Shown here: positions 23,796 through 33,297 of the stretch, one piece after another
Layout: each line of letters opens with the position of its first letter
Numbering within the stretch: the stretch's first letter is position 1
Assembly: GCF_001639105.2 (NCBI RefSeq)
Contig: NZ_CP028907.1
Span: 478,897-523,866, forward strand
Reading direction: 5' to 3'
DNA from: Azospirillum humicireducens
GTDB taxonomy: Bacteria > Pseudomonadota > Alphaproteobacteria > Azospirillales > Azospirillaceae
DNA: 44,970 nt
The notes under the pieces: model-generated
The model's database searches: none
What the model was told of the DNA's origin: nothing
Seen by the model: the letters and a program-made list of their open reading frames with translations, nothing else
Position numbers and translations under genes: made by a program

Positions 23796-24381
23796 AGCCA
23801 TGGCCGGCCGGATAGACATGCACCGGCAGCCATGGATAACGCGACCGCACCCCCTCCGCCACCGTCAGCGGGATGGCGTGGTCCTGCTCGCCGAAATGCA
23901 GCAGGGTCGGCACCCGTGGCGCGCTGTCCAGCGTCTTGCCGATCTCGCCGCCGTAATAGCCGATTGCAGCGCGCACCGGCAGGACCGCCGCCGACGCCCA
24001 GGCGATGCTGCCGCCCCAGCAATAGCCGACGATGGCCGCAGCCCCGTCACCGCCCAGATGGGCCAGCGCCGCCGCCACGTCCTGCAAGGCGTCCGCGGTC
24101 GGCACCGCTCCCTTCAACGCGATGCCCCGCTGGATGCCGGCATCGTCGTAGGCCAGTTCCACCCCGCGCTCGGTACGGTCGAACAGATCGGGCGCCACGG
24201 CGGTGAAGCCCTGTTGGGCGAAGCCGTCGCACACGCTGCGGATATGGTGGTTGATGCCGAAGATCTCCGGCGCCACGATAAGGCGCCCGATTTCCTCGCC
24301 CTTGGCCGGTGCCCGATAGGCGCGAAACCGGTGGCCGTCCGCGGCCTGGAGGTCGATCCAGCCCGCCGTTGCGTCATTCAT
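23707..24381 (-). CDS. Dienelactone hydrolase family protein
   Basis: A 224-residue alpha/beta hydrolase. The triad of the dienelactone hydrolase family is complete: nucleophilic cysteine in GYCWGGS, aspartate in FGEQDHAIP and histidine in YPAGHGFNCDE. The N-terminal segment IVAPEIFGINHHIRSVCDGFAQQG is also typical. These enzymes hydrolyse lactones or other small esters in the cytoplasm; the substrate here is not known, since no chlorocatechol or protocatechuate genes are nearby. The start at 24381 (MNDATAGWIDLQAADG) matches the family's first strand. The 3' end overlaps msrQ on the opposite strand. Confidence 0.88.
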   Translation of the reverse strand: MNDATAGWIDLQAADGHRFRAYRAPAKGEEIGRLIVAPEIFGINHHIRSVCDGFAQQGFTAVAPDLFDRTERGVELAYDDAGIQRGIALKGAVPTADALQDVAAALAHLGGDGAAAIVGYCWGGSIAWASAAVLPVRAAIGYYGGEIGKTLDSAPRVPTLLHFGEQDHAIPLTVAEGVRSRYPWLPVHVYPAGHGFNCDERGSFHPESAVLALRRTVGLLRAVF

Positions 24382-24578
24382 GTCCCAGACCCTTCGTCTT
24401 GCAAGACCGTCCATGCGGTCGTTGCCGCCAATCATAAGAGGAGCGGCCGGGAGGGCAACTGGCGACAGGGCTGCGCTTGAGCTCGAACGTCATATCCCCT
24501 CTTCCATGGGAATTGTTGTCTCGTCATCATGCGGATTACCGCCAGTGTTTGGCGGGCCTATTCCTGACGAGGTCGACT

Positions 24579-24917
24579 GTGCGCAGATTCGCTTTTCTCG
24601 CAGTTTTCGCCGCGCTGGCCGGGGCGTCTGTTTCCGCCCAGGCCGCGGACACCTACAAGTTCAACCTTCACAACAAGTCGTCGGAATACGTCATCAACGG
24701 CTTCCGAACCTTCGAAGGCGGGGCATGGAGCAAGAACTGGATCAACTTCAAGCTTAAGCCGGGTGAATCCGCCGAAATGGACTGGGGCAGCGACGAAGGA
24801 AATTGCGTCGTTCCGTTCAAGGTGGACTGGGTCGGCTATGAATCGGAAAAGTTCAGCGTCGACTGGTGCAAGGTAAAGAACATCTACATGAAGGATCAGG
24901 GCTTCAGCTTCGATTGA
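24579..24917 (+). CDS. Small exported protein of unknown function
   Basis: A 112-residue precursor read from a GTG start with a GACGAGG site seven bases upstream. The signal peptide (RRFAFLAVFAALAGASVSAQA) is cut probably before ADTYKF, leaving about 90 residues. The mature part is rich in aromatic residues and charged pairs, with two cysteines (GNCVVPF and VDWCKVK) that could form a disulfide in the periplasm. It resembles small all-beta periplasmic domains; I do not recognise the family. It is a single gene with its own terminator. Confidence 0.7.
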   Translation: MRRFAFLAVFAALAGASVSAQAADTYKFNLHNKSSEYVINGFRTFEGGAWSKNWINFKLKPGESAEMDWGSDEGNCVVPFKVDWVGYESEKFSVDWCKVKNIYMKDQGFSFD

Positions 24918-24924
24918 CGCTGAC

Positions 24925-24950
24925 GGGCGCCGCGGCTGACCGCGGCGCCC
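24925..24950 (+). terminator. Rho-independent-like hairpin after the small exported protein
   Basis: A perfect 11-bp stem, GGGCGCCGCGG paired with CCGCGGCGCCC around the loop CTGA, starts eight bases after the stop codon. The following T-tract is weak (CTTCAGCTTT), so termination may need Rho or be partial. Confidence 0.7.
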
Positions 24951-25091
24951 CTTCAGCTTTGAGTCATAATCGACCCAACGGATGACTCGGTGGTTCCGCC
25001 AATTGCTGATACAGCGCGGCCAATGAGTTCGTCTCATCCCGCCGTGCCAGTCGGTGCGGATACAGGCGGTCAGCTTCGTTGACCACCGGGT

Positions 25092-26321
25092 TTACGCCGC
25101 GTTCCGATCGGCTTTCGCATACCGAGGAGCCGGACCGACGGCCTTCCGGGACACGAGGCGCAGAAGCAGGGCACCGGTGGTCGCGGACAGCAGCGAACCC
25201 GCGAAAACGCCGACCTTGACCGCATCGCCGAGTTCGGGCGAAGCAGGGAAAGCCAGGGCTCCGATGAACAGGCTCATGGTGAAACCGATGCCGCATAGCA
25301 GGGAGACACCGAAAAGCTGCGCCGTGTTCGCACCGGCCGGCATGTCGGCGAATCCCAGGCGAACGGTGAGCCAGGCGGTTCCGAACACTCCCACCATCTT
25401 GCCCACGAACAGCCCCATCGCAATTCCCAGCGGGAGAGAGCCGGTCAGGATCGACGAATCCATGCCGGCGAAGGACACACCGGCATTCGCGAAGCCGAAG
25501 ACAGGCACGATCAGGTAGGCCACCCATCCGTGGATGCCATGCTCCAATCGGTGCAGCGGGGAATGCATGTCGTCCGGCTTGCCCGGCGCGGGGCGAAGCG
25601 GAATTGTCAGTGCGAGAGTGACACCCGCCAGCGTCGCGTGGACGCCCGACAGGAGAACCGCACCCCACAGGCCCAGGCCGAGAATGAGGTAGGGCCAGAG
25701 CGTCTGGACGCCGAAGCGGTTCAAGGCGATCAGGGCTGCCAGGATGAGCGCCGCCGCACCCAGCGCCGGCATCGACAGGTCGGCGGTATAGAACAGGGCG
25801 ATGATGATGACGGCACCGAGATCGTCGATGATGGCCAGGGCCGTCAAAAAAACCTTGAGGGAGGTCGGCACGCGCGGCCCGAGAAGCGACAGGACGCCCA
25901 GGGCGAAGGCGATGTCCGTCGCCGCCGGAATGGCCCAGCCGCGGATCGCTTCCGGATCGCCGCTGTTGAAAGCCACATAGATGAGGGCGGGCACCATCAT
26001 GCCGCCGGCCGCCGCCACACCCGGCAAAATCCGGCGGGACCATGAGGAGAGCTGGCCGTCCAGCATCTCCCGCTTGATCTCCAGTCCAACCAGGAGGAAG
26101 AAGATCGCCATCAGGCCGTCATTGACCCAATGGCCGATGCTGAGTCCCAGCACATAGCTGTGCAGCGTGCCGAAATAGACGCCGGACAGGGGTGAATTCG
26201 CAACGATCAAGGCGAGCGCCGCAGCGATCATCAGAAGAATGCCGCCTGACGCTTCGCTTTTCATGAATTCCCTGAAAATGGAAATCGGGCGCTGGAGAGA
26301 GGGTTGCGTCTTTTCCACCAT
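25092..26321 (-). CDS. nhaA: Na+/H+ antiporter NhaA
   Basis: NhaA exports Na+ or Li+ in exchange for protons across the inner membrane. The 409-residue protein has the expected twelve hydrophobic segments. The ion-binding pair is present as D166-D167 in LAIIDDLGAV (D163/D164 in E. coli), along with D136 in PAATDIAFALG and the early FFLLVGLEIKREMLDGQL region. The ATG at 26321 has an AAGGACAG site. No nhaR-like regulator gene adjoins; instead the 5' leader can form a compact RNA structure that reaches the ribosome site, which suggests cis control. Confidence 0.95.
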   Translation of the reverse strand: MVEKTQPSLQRPISIFREFMKSEASGGILLMIAAALALIVANSPLSGVYFGTLHSYVLGLSIGHWVNDGLMAIFFLLVGLEIKREMLDGQLSSWSRRILPGVAAAGGMMVPALIYVAFNSGDPEAIRGWAIPAATDIAFALGVLSLLGPRVPTSLKVFLTALAIIDDLGAVIIIALFYTADLSMPALGAAALILAALIALNRFGVQTLWPYLILGLGLWGAVLLSGVHATLAGVTLALTIPLRPAPGKPDDMHSPLHRLEHGIHGWVAYLIVPVFGFANAGVSFAGMDSSILTGSLPLGIAMGLFVGKMVGVFGTAWLTVRLGFADMPAGANTAQLFGVSLLCGIGFTMSLFIGALAFPASPELGDAVKVGVFAGSLLSATTGALLLRLVSRKAVGPAPRYAKADRNAA

Positions 26322-26430
26322 GGAATTCTGTCCTTATACGATTTTTGTCAGAGCTGTTTCGTGCCTGTGGCTTTGCCACAGACAGAGTTTCCCGGACTAT
26401 ATGGGGCTACGAGCACGAAAATCAGGATGC
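26322..26430 (-). promoter_or_regulatory. Structured 5' leader of nhaA, candidate riboswitch
   Basis: In the minus-strand RNA, TTTCGTGC (26420-26413) pairs perfectly with GCACGAAA (26364-26357). Stacked directly inside is a perfect hairpin CTGTGGC-AAA-GCCACAG (26381-26365). A 31-base linker with TAGCCCCATATAGTCCGGG lies between the two 5' strands. TCTGTC (26386-26381), next to the inner hairpin, can instead pair with GACAGA (26332-26327), which overlaps the AAGGA ribosome site. This fits a switch acting on translation. Known Li+-sensing leaders (nhaA-I and nhaA-II motifs) precede nhaA in proteobacteria; I cannot confirm membership by eye. Confidence 0.5.
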
Positions 26431-26576
26431 GACGCCCTGGATAGCCGGCTTCATTGCGTCATACGCCAGGCTTCGGCAGGGCCAGCGCCATCACCGTAGC
26501 GACCTGGGCCGCGCAGAGCCCGGCAAGTGCTGGCTTATGGGCGTCTTCGCAAGGGTTTATGGTTCTACCATCCCGG

Positions 26577-27320
<744 letters not shown>

Positions 27321-27404
27321 GCCGTCAGCCCTTCGCTCATGCCCTTGCCGGCGCATTCCTGACGCGGAACGGTCGGAAGGGCAAGCCCCCGGGGACCGGA
27401 TTCG

Positions 27405-28436
27405 TCAGGCGGCGGGGAAGTCGACGATCACACGGGTACCGTAGGGGCTGCTGTCCGCGGCCAGCGTGCCGCGCAACTGGCCGACGAATGCACGGACCAC
27501 CTTCAGCCCCAACGTGGCGGCACGGGTGATGTCCAGCCCGGCCGGCAGCCCGGTGCCGCGGTCGGAGATCTCCAGACGGACGGTATCGCCGCCAATGCGG
27601 CCAAGCCGCACATCGACGGTGCCCGGCGACCCGGCCGGAAATGCGTGGCGGGCGGCGTTGCCGACCAGTTCGCTCACGATCAGGCTGAAGGGAATGATCG
27701 AGTCGACCGGCAGTTCCGTCGCCTCCGCAGCGACATGGATACGGTGGGCGCCGGGAAGCGTCGCCTCCAATTCCTGACAGAGTTCCCGCAGATGCGGCGC
27801 CAAGTCGACGGTGCCGGCGCGCAAGGCGCCGTGGGTATGCTGGTGGGCTTGGGTAACGGTGCCGACCCGGCTGCCGGCGCTTTGCAGGGCACGGCGCACT
27901 TCGGGATCCTTGCTGGACAGCGTCTGCAGGGTCAGCAGGCTGGAGACGAGCTGCAGCGTGTTCTTCAGCCGGTGGCTGACATCGCGCAGACGCCGCTCAT
28001 GCTCCGCAACCGACTCCGGCGTCTCATCTGCCGTGACGATCAGGGCACGGACGACGCCATTGAGACCCAGCATCGGAGTGACGCGCAAATCCCAGAACCG
28101 CTCACCGTCCGGTGCGCGGTCGCTCGCCGCCCGGTTGCGCTGCGGTCGACCGCTGTTGCGCGCTTCCACCAGCAACACCGGTGACAGGGCGGGAAAGCTG
28201 TTGGTCAAGCTGGAGCCCGCAACCACGCCCAGCGCGCGGAAGGCGGCGTTGGCGAAGCTGCAGCAGTCGTCCGCCCCCTCCAGCAGCGCGGTGGGCGTCG
28301 GCATCTGATCGAGCAGGCATCGCAACAGCGCAGGATCGTCGATGCATGAGCCGCTGCCTTCCGCCGCCCGCGCCGCGCCGTGATCCGTCCCGAACTCCGC
28401 GTTCCGGTACGCCGTGACCGCCATGATGTGCGCCAT
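27405..28436 (-). CDS. Sensor histidine kinase, HisKA_2/HWE-like with PAS
   Basis: A 343-residue soluble kinase. Residues about 35-145 form a PAS-like domain (LLRCLLDQMPTPTALLEG to RALIVTADETP). The dimerisation segment RDVSHRLKNTLQLVSSLLTLQ carries the phospho-acceptor H155 and is typical of HisKA_2 kinases. The ATPase has SLIVSELVGNAARHAFP as N-box and a short G-box LGLKVVRAFVGQL. Such kinases often feed single-domain regulators or the PhyR general stress pathway of alphaproteobacteria; no partner is nearby. It sits between dxs and tlyA with 190 bases upstream, enough for its own promoter. Starts at 28436 or 28424 are both plausible. Confidence 0.85.
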   Translation of the reverse strand: MAHIMAVTAYRNAEFGTDHGAARAAEGSGSCIDDPALLRCLLDQMPTPTALLEGADDCCSFANAAFRALGVVAGSSLTNSFPALSPVLLVEARNSGRPQRNRAASDRAPDGERFWDLRVTPMLGLNGVVRALIVTADETPESVAEHERRLRDVSHRLKNTLQLVSSLLTLQTLSSKDPEVRRALQSAGSRVGTVTQAHQHTHGALRAGTVDLAPHLRELCQELEATLPGAHRIHVAAEATELPVDSIIPFSLIVSELVGNAARHAFPAGSPGTVDVRLGRIGGDTVRLEISDRGTGLPAGLDITRAATLGLKVVRAFVGQLRGTLAADSSPYGTRVIVDFPAA

Positions 28437-28626
28437 CGCCCCTGACCCCGTAGCCGCCCCGCGTGCTGCCGGCGCATCCACCGCTACAGAGGAGCTACCA
28501 TTCCAGCCTGGGAAGTGTAAGGCGTCGCTCGCGCTCGGCACCAGTCCAACAACCCGAAACCTTCCTAGACAAATGGCATTACGACATTCGGATGGTTCCG
28601 GGTGGTTCGGCGATCTTGGACGGCGG

Positions 28627-30540
28627 TCAGGCCCGAGCCGCGGCGCTCTCGATGCCGAGTGCCTGAAGCGCAGTGCGGACGATGTGCTGGGCAGTCAGGC
28701 CGGCCGTCTCATACTGTTTGGCCGGCGCATCATGGTCGAGATAGAGGTCGGGCAGAACCATCGGGCGGATCTTCAAGCCGCCGTCAAGCAGGCCAGACGT
28801 TGCCAGGAACTGCAGAACGAAGCTGCCGAAACCGCCGACCGACCCCTCCTCGATGGTGATCAGAACCTCATGCTCCAGCGCAAGGCGGCGGACCAGATCC
28901 TCGTCCAGCGGCTTGGCGAAGCGGGCGTCGGCCAACGTGGTCGGCAGGCCGCGTGCCGCCAGTTCCGCCGCGGCGCGACGGCCCTCGCCCAGCCGGGTGC
29001 CGTAGCTGAGGATGGCGATCTTGGTGCCTTCCTGCAGGATGCGGCCCTTGCCGATCGGCAGGATGCTGCCGCGGTCGGGCAGTTCCAGCCCGACACCCTC
29101 GCCGCGCGGGTAGCGCAGGGCCGAGGCGCGGTCGTCGATGGCCGCCTGGGTCGCCACCATGTGCATCAGGTCCAGTTCGTCCGCCGCCGCCATCAACACG
29201 ATATCGGGCAGGCAGCCGAGATAGGCGGTGTCGAAGGACCCGGCATGGGTCGCCCCGTCCGCCCCCACCAGACCGGCACGGTCGAGCGCGAAGCGCACGG
29301 GCAGATGCTGCAGCACCACGTCATGGATGACCTGATCGTAGGCGCGCTGCAGGAAGGTGGAATAAATGGCGCAGAAGGGCTTGTAGCCCTCCGTCGCCAT
29401 GCCGGCGGCAAAGGTCACCGCATGCTGTTCGGCGATGCCGACATCGAAGCAGCGGTCGGGAAAGCGCTCGCCGAAGAGGTCCAGACCGGTGCCCGAGGGC
29501 ATGGCGGCAGTGATGCCGACGATGGTCGGGTCGGCTGCCGCCTCGGCGATCAGGCTCTGGGCAAAGACGCGGGTGTAGGTCGGGGCGTTCGACTTCGGCT
29601 TGGACTGGGTGCCGGTCACAACGTCGAACTTGGCGACGGCGTGCAGCTTGTCGGCCGACGCCTCTGCCGGGGCATAGCCCTTGCCCTTCTTGGTGACGAC
29701 ATGGATCAGCACCGGCTTGTCGTCGTCGGCGTCGCGGACATTCTGCAGCACCGGCAGCAGATGGTCCAAATTGTGGCCGTCGATCGGACCGATGTAGTAG
29801 AAGCCCAGTTCCTCGAACAGGGTGCCGCCGGTGACCATGCCGCGGGCATACTCCTCCGCCCGGCGGGCCGCGTTGCGCAACGGGCGCGGCAACTGGTCGG
29901 CGATCTCCTTCGCCAGGTGGCGCAGCGAAAGGTACGGCTTGGAGGAGATCAGCCGCGACAGATAGGCGCTCATTGCACCGACTGGCGGGGCGATGGACAT
30001 GTCGTTGTCGTTGAGGATGACGATCAGCCGCGACTTGGTTGACGCCGCGTTGTTCATCGCCTCGTACGCCATGCCGGCACTCATCGAGCCGTCGCCGATC
30101 ACGGCGATGACGTTGCGCCGCTCCCCCTTGATCTTGCTGGCGACCGCCATGCCGAGCCCGGCCGAGATGGAGGTGGAGCTGTGGCCGGCGCCGAACGGAT
30201 CGTACTCGCTTTCCGACCGCTTGGTGAAGCCGCTGAGGCCCCCACCCATGCGGAGCGTGCGGATGCGGTCGCGCCGCCCGGTCAGGATCTTGTGCGGATA
30301 GCACTGGTGCCCGACGTCCCAGATCAGCCGGTCATGGGGCGTGTCGAACACGTAATGGAGCGCGACCGTCAGTTCCACCACCCCGAGCCCGGCACCGAGA
30401 TGGCCCCCGGTCACCGAGACGGCATCCACCGTCTCGGTGCGCAACTCGTCTGCGAACTGGCGGAGCTGCTCGGGCTTGAGGGCCCGCAGCTTGGCTGGCG
30501 TCGGACAAAGGTCGAGCAGCGGAGTCTTGGTGGAGGTCAC
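28627..30540 (-). CDS. dxs: 1-deoxy-D-xylulose-5-phosphate synthase
   Basis: Dxs condenses pyruvate and glyceraldehyde 3-phosphate, the first step of the MEP isoprenoid pathway. The 637-residue, full-length protein has the thiamine diphosphate site (AVIGDGSMSAGMAYEAMNNA with the NDN metal motif further on), the early histidine segment IWDVGHQCYPHKILTGR, and the second-domain segments RCFDVGIAEQHAVTFAAG and GLVGADGATHAG. It starts at a GTG with GAGG upstream. It lies 25 bases after ispA, so enzyme supply for isoprenoid synthesis and prenyl chain elongation are coupled. Confidence 0.96.
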   Translation of the reverse strand: MTSTKTPLLDLCPTPAKLRALKPEQLRQFADELRTETVDAVSVTGGHLGAGLGVVELTVALHYVFDTPHDRLIWDVGHQCYPHKILTGRRDRIRTLRMGGGLSGFTKRSESEYDPFGAGHSSTSISAGLGMAVASKIKGERRNVIAVIGDGSMSAGMAYEAMNNAASTKSRLIVILNDNDMSIAPPVGAMSAYLSRLISSKPYLSLRHLAKEIADQLPRPLRNAARRAEEYARGMVTGGTLFEELGFYYIGPIDGHNLDHLLPVLQNVRDADDDKPVLIHVVTKKGKGYAPAEASADKLHAVAKFDVVTGTQSKPKSNAPTYTRVFAQSLIAEAAADPTIVGITAAMPSGTGLDLFGERFPDRCFDVGIAEQHAVTFAAGMATEGYKPFCAIYSTFLQRAYDQVIHDVVLQHLPVRFALDRAGLVGADGATHAGSFDTAYLGCLPDIVLMAAADELDLMHMVATQAAIDDRASALRYPRGEGVGLELPDRGSILPIGKGRILQEGTKIAILSYGTRLGEGRRAAAELAARGLPTTLADARFAKPLDEDLVRRLALEHEVLITIEEGSVGGFGSFVLQFLATSGLLDGGLKIRPMVLPDLYLDHDAPAKQYETAGLTAQHIVRTALQALGIESAAARA

Positions 30541-30565
30541 GTCGTGATGGTCCTCAAAGCTCTGG

Positions 30566-31459
30566 TCAGGCGCGGCGCGCGACGACGAAGTCGGCGACCG
30601 CCTTCAACATATCGGCACGCCCATCGAAAATGTCCAAGTGCTGCGACGCCTGATTGGCGAGCATTTCCGCCTGGGCACGGGCACGGTCGCGGCCGAGGAT
30701 CGACACGAAGGTCGCCTTGCCGGCCTGGGCGTCGCGGCCCACCGTCTTGCCGGTCTCCTCCGCCGTGCCTTCCACGTCCAGCAGGTCGTCGACGATCTGG
30801 AAGGCGAGGCCGAGATCGTGGGCGTAGGCGCGCAGCGCCGTGCGCTGCGGCGGGTTGGCCTTGCCCAGGATGCCGCCGGCCTCGCAGGAATAGGCGATCA
30901 TCTCGCCCGTCTTCATGCGCTGCAGCCGGGTGGTGGTGCCGAGGTCGAAGGTCTCGTGTTCCGCGATCAGGTCCAGCATCTGGCCGCCGACCATGCCGTG
31001 GCCGCCGGACGCCTTGGCCAGCGCCGTCACCAGTTGGCAGCGGATGTTGGGATCCTCGTGCGTCGCCGGGTCCGCCAGCACTTCGAAGGCGAAGGTCAGC
31101 AGCCCGTCGCCGGCCAGGATGGCGGTCGCCTCGTCGAACTGGCGGTGGCAGGTAGGGCGGCCGCGCCGCAGCTCGCCATCGTCCATCGCCGGCAGGTCGT
31201 CATGGACCAGGGAATAGCTGTGGACCATCTCGACGGCAGCGGCGACGCGGATGGCGCAATCTGCGTTGACGCCGAACAGGGCCGCCGATTGCATCACCAG
31301 GAAGGGGCGCAGCCGCTTGCCGCCGTTCAGGCAGCCATAGCGCATGGCGTCGAACACCCGCGCTTCAGGCAGATCGGTGGTCGGCAGGAGGGCGTTGATC
31401 TTGACCTCGACCGCCTGGGCGATGTCGGCCAGCGCGGCTTTGAACTCGGTCTGGGACAT
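30566..31459 (-). CDS. ispA: Farnesyl/geranylgeranyl diphosphate synthase IspA
   Basis: A 297-residue all-helical prenyltransferase that elongates DMAPP with IPP. Both aspartate-rich motifs are present: first DDLPAMDD (with RRG following) and second FQIVDDLLD. GGKRLRPFL near residue 50 binds the diphosphate. I start it at the ATG at 31459 (MSQTEFKAAL); a GTG at 31468 would add three residues and lie next to the xseB stop, and neither has a strong ribosome site. Chain length cannot be fixed by eye, but operon position and size fit FPP synthase. Confidence 0.93.
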   Translation of the reverse strand: MSQTEFKAALADIAQAVEVKINALLPTTDLPEARVFDAMRYGCLNGGKRLRPFLVMQSAALFGVNADCAIRVAAAVEMVHSYSLVHDDLPAMDDGELRRGRPTCHRQFDEATAILAGDGLLTFAFEVLADPATHEDPNIRCQLVTALAKASGGHGMVGGQMLDLIAEHETFDLGTTTRLQRMKTGEMIAYSCEAGGILGKANPPQRTALRAYAHDLGLAFQIVDDLLDVEGTAEETGKTVGRDAQAGKATFVSILGRDRARAQAEMLANQASQHLDIFDGRADMLKAVADFVVARRA

Positions 31460-31469
31460 GGTCTGCACG

Positions 31470-31766
31470 TCAGTCGATCCGGGCGGGTTCGGTGCCGAGG
31501 GAGCCGTCGGCGCTCACGGTGATGCGGTCGATCTTGGCCTGCGCCTCGCGCAGCTTCATCTCGCAATGGCGCTTCAGCGCCGTGCCCCGCTCGTAGGAGG
31601 AGATGGCGTCGTCGAGCTTGCCGCGCCCTTCCTCGAGCTGGCGGACGATCCGCTCCAGTTCGGCGAGCGCATCCTCGAAGCTGAGGACGGCGATGTCGGG
31701 CGGAAGGGCGGCGCCGGAGACGGGGGCGGAAGACGTCGTGGAAGGGGGCATGTCGGGCAGAACCAT
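31470..31766 (-). CDS. xseB: Exodeoxyribonuclease VII small subunit
   Basis: XseB is the small subunit of the single-strand exonuclease that trims mismatch and damage intermediates with XseA. The 98-residue protein has the family core LSFEDALAELERIVRQLEEGRGKLDDAISSYERGTAL, followed by the helix CEMKLREAQAKIDRI. The N-terminal 25 residues are disordered, Pro/Ser/Thr-rich. The start at 31766 was chosen by size; an internal ATG at 31751 is also possible. xseB upstream of ispA-dxs is the common proteobacterial order. xseA is not in the window. Confidence 0.93.
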   Translation of the reverse strand: MVLPDMPPSTTSSAPVSGAALPPDIAVLSFEDALAELERIVRQLEEGRGKLDDAISSYERGTALKRHCEMKLREAQAKIDRITVSADGSLGTEPARID

Positions 31767-31930
31767 CGATGGAACCTCAAGCCCGCGAAGGTATGCCCCG
31801 CCCACGTCCGGCGCAAGGCCCGAGGCACTCAGTTACCCCGGCCATTGCGGCCTATGTGCGGCCTATGCGTTCGGGCTGCCCCTCCCCCTTTCGGAAGACC
31901 GGAGCGCCCGACCGCCCGGAAAGCCGCATG

Positions 31931-32860
31931 TCAGCAGTACATCAATTCGCGCACATGGGCGGCGCTGGCGGAAGCAAGGGCGCGCAGGTTGTAGCCCCCC
32001 TCCAGCACCGAGACGATGCGCGCCCCGCAATGGGTGCGGGCCAGTTCGCCCAGCTTGCGGGTGGCCCAGACGAAGTCATCGTCGATCAGGTGCAGACCGG
32101 CCAAAGGATCGCGCGAATGGGCGTCGAATCCGGCGGAGATAATGAGCAGGTCCGGCTTGAAATGGTCGATGGCCGGCAGGATGACGTGCGTCATGGCATG
32201 CCGGAACTCCGGCGACCCCGCCATGGCTGGCAGCGGCGCGTTGACGCAATTGCCGTACTCGCCCTTTTCTCCCGCATCCCCCGTGCCGGGATAGAGCGGC
32301 GATTGGTGGGTGGAGCAATAGAGCATGTCCGGATCGTGCTGCAGGATGTCCTGCGTGCCGTTGCCGTGATGGACGTCGAAGTCCATCACCGCCACGCGCT
32401 GCAACCCGTGCGCGGCACGGGCGTGATAGGCGCCGACCGCCGCGTTGTTGAACAGGCAGAAGCCCATCGCCTTGTCCCGCTCCGCATGATGGCCGGGCGG
32501 GCGCACGGCGCAGAAGGCGTTGCGCGACTGGCCGGTCGCCACCGCGTCGACCGCGGCGCAGACCGCGCCGGCCGCACGCAGCGCCGCCTCCCCCGATCCG
32601 GGCGAGACGACCGTGTCGGCATCGACGCCGGCATGCTCCACCTCGGGGATCAGCGACAGCACGCGGTCGATGTGCCCCTGCGGATGTGCGCGCAGGAGCT
32701 GTTCCACCGTGGCGCGCGGCGCCTCCTGCCGTTCCAGCATGTGGAACTCCTCCGTTTCCAGCGCGGCGAGCACGGCACGCAGGCGGTCGGAGCATTCGGG
32801 ATGACCGAGACCCGTGTCGTGCTCCAGGCACGCCGGGTGGGTGAACAGGGTGGTGAACAT
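31931..32860 (-). CDS. Histone-deacetylase-family zinc amidohydrolase
   Basis: A 309-residue arginase-deacetylase-fold protein. The HDAC landmarks are all there: RPPGHHAERDKAMGFC (active-site histidine pair), MDFDVHHGNGTQ (zinc ligands D and H), ISAGFDAHSRDPL (third zinc ligand) and SVLEGGYNL. Bacterial members remove acyl groups from polyamines, lysine or other small amines; the substrate is not known. It is the first gene of the xseB-ispA-dxs-tlyA operon, a recurring alphaproteobacterial arrangement. The start at 32860 (MFTTLFTHPACLEHDTG) matches the family's N-terminus; the frame extends 20 codons further without support. Confidence 0.92.
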   Translation of the reverse strand: MFTTLFTHPACLEHDTGLGHPECSDRLRAVLAALETEEFHMLERQEAPRATVEQLLRAHPQGHIDRVLSLIPEVEHAGVDADTVVSPGSGEAALRAAGAVCAAVDAVATGQSRNAFCAVRPPGHHAERDKAMGFCLFNNAAVGAYHARAAHGLQRVAVMDFDVHHGNGTQDILQHDPDMLYCSTHQSPLYPGTGDAGEKGEYGNCVNAPLPAMAGSPEFRHAMTHVILPAIDHFKPDLLIISAGFDAHSRDPLAGLHLIDDDFVWATRKLGELARTHCGARIVSVLEGGYNLRALASASAAHVRELMYC

Positions 32861-33069
32861 CGATTTTTCGGTCGTTATCGTTGATTTTCGGGTGGCGTTT
32901 GCAGCGTTTCCAAAAACCATTCTTCCTGGATCGCTAATGAAAGTACAGGCTGAATCCAGGACGATTCGTCACAGCCCACTTTCGGGTGCCGGGGCAATCC
33001 GTGACACGATACGATCGCAACCGCAACGATGGGCCGGGACGGAGCGGGCCAAGGAGGAGCGGGCTGAAA

Positions 33070-33297
33070 TCACGCCGTCCGCTCGATGACGAAGCGGAGG
33101 ACACCGTCCTGTTCGGCAACCGACAGCAGACGGTTGCCCGTCGCCTCGCAAAAGGCGGGAAAATCCTTGCGGGCGCCGGGATCGGTGGCCTCCACGGTCA
33201 GGGTGTCGCCGATAGCGATGGCCCTGATCGCCTTGCGGGCGCGCAGGACGGGGAGAGGGCACTGTAAGCCCTTGGTATCCAACGGATGATCTGTCAT
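33070..33297 (-). CDS. TusA/SirA-family sulfurtransferase-like protein
   Basis: A 75-residue protein with the TusA fold signature: LDTKGLQCPLPVLRARKAI, where C13 in the CPxP motif carries persulfide sulfur. The second half, LTVEATDPGARKDFPAFCEATGN, is the typical beta-alpha-beta end. Family members relay sulfur for tRNA thiolation, molybdenum cofactor or dissimilatory pathways. It is transcribed away from an ArsR-type regulator, with 325 bases between them. Start at 33297 fits the family; the longer frame does not. Confidence 0.9.
   Translation of the reverse strand: MTDHPLDTKGLQCPLPVLRARKAIRAIAIGDTLTVEATDPGARKDFPAFCEATGNRLLSVAEQDGVLRFVIERTA

Noticed and set aside
28437..28626. EcfG-type promoter in front of the HisKA_2 kinase
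   Set aside because: GGAAC is present on the minus strand, but no CGTT follows at 16-17 bases.
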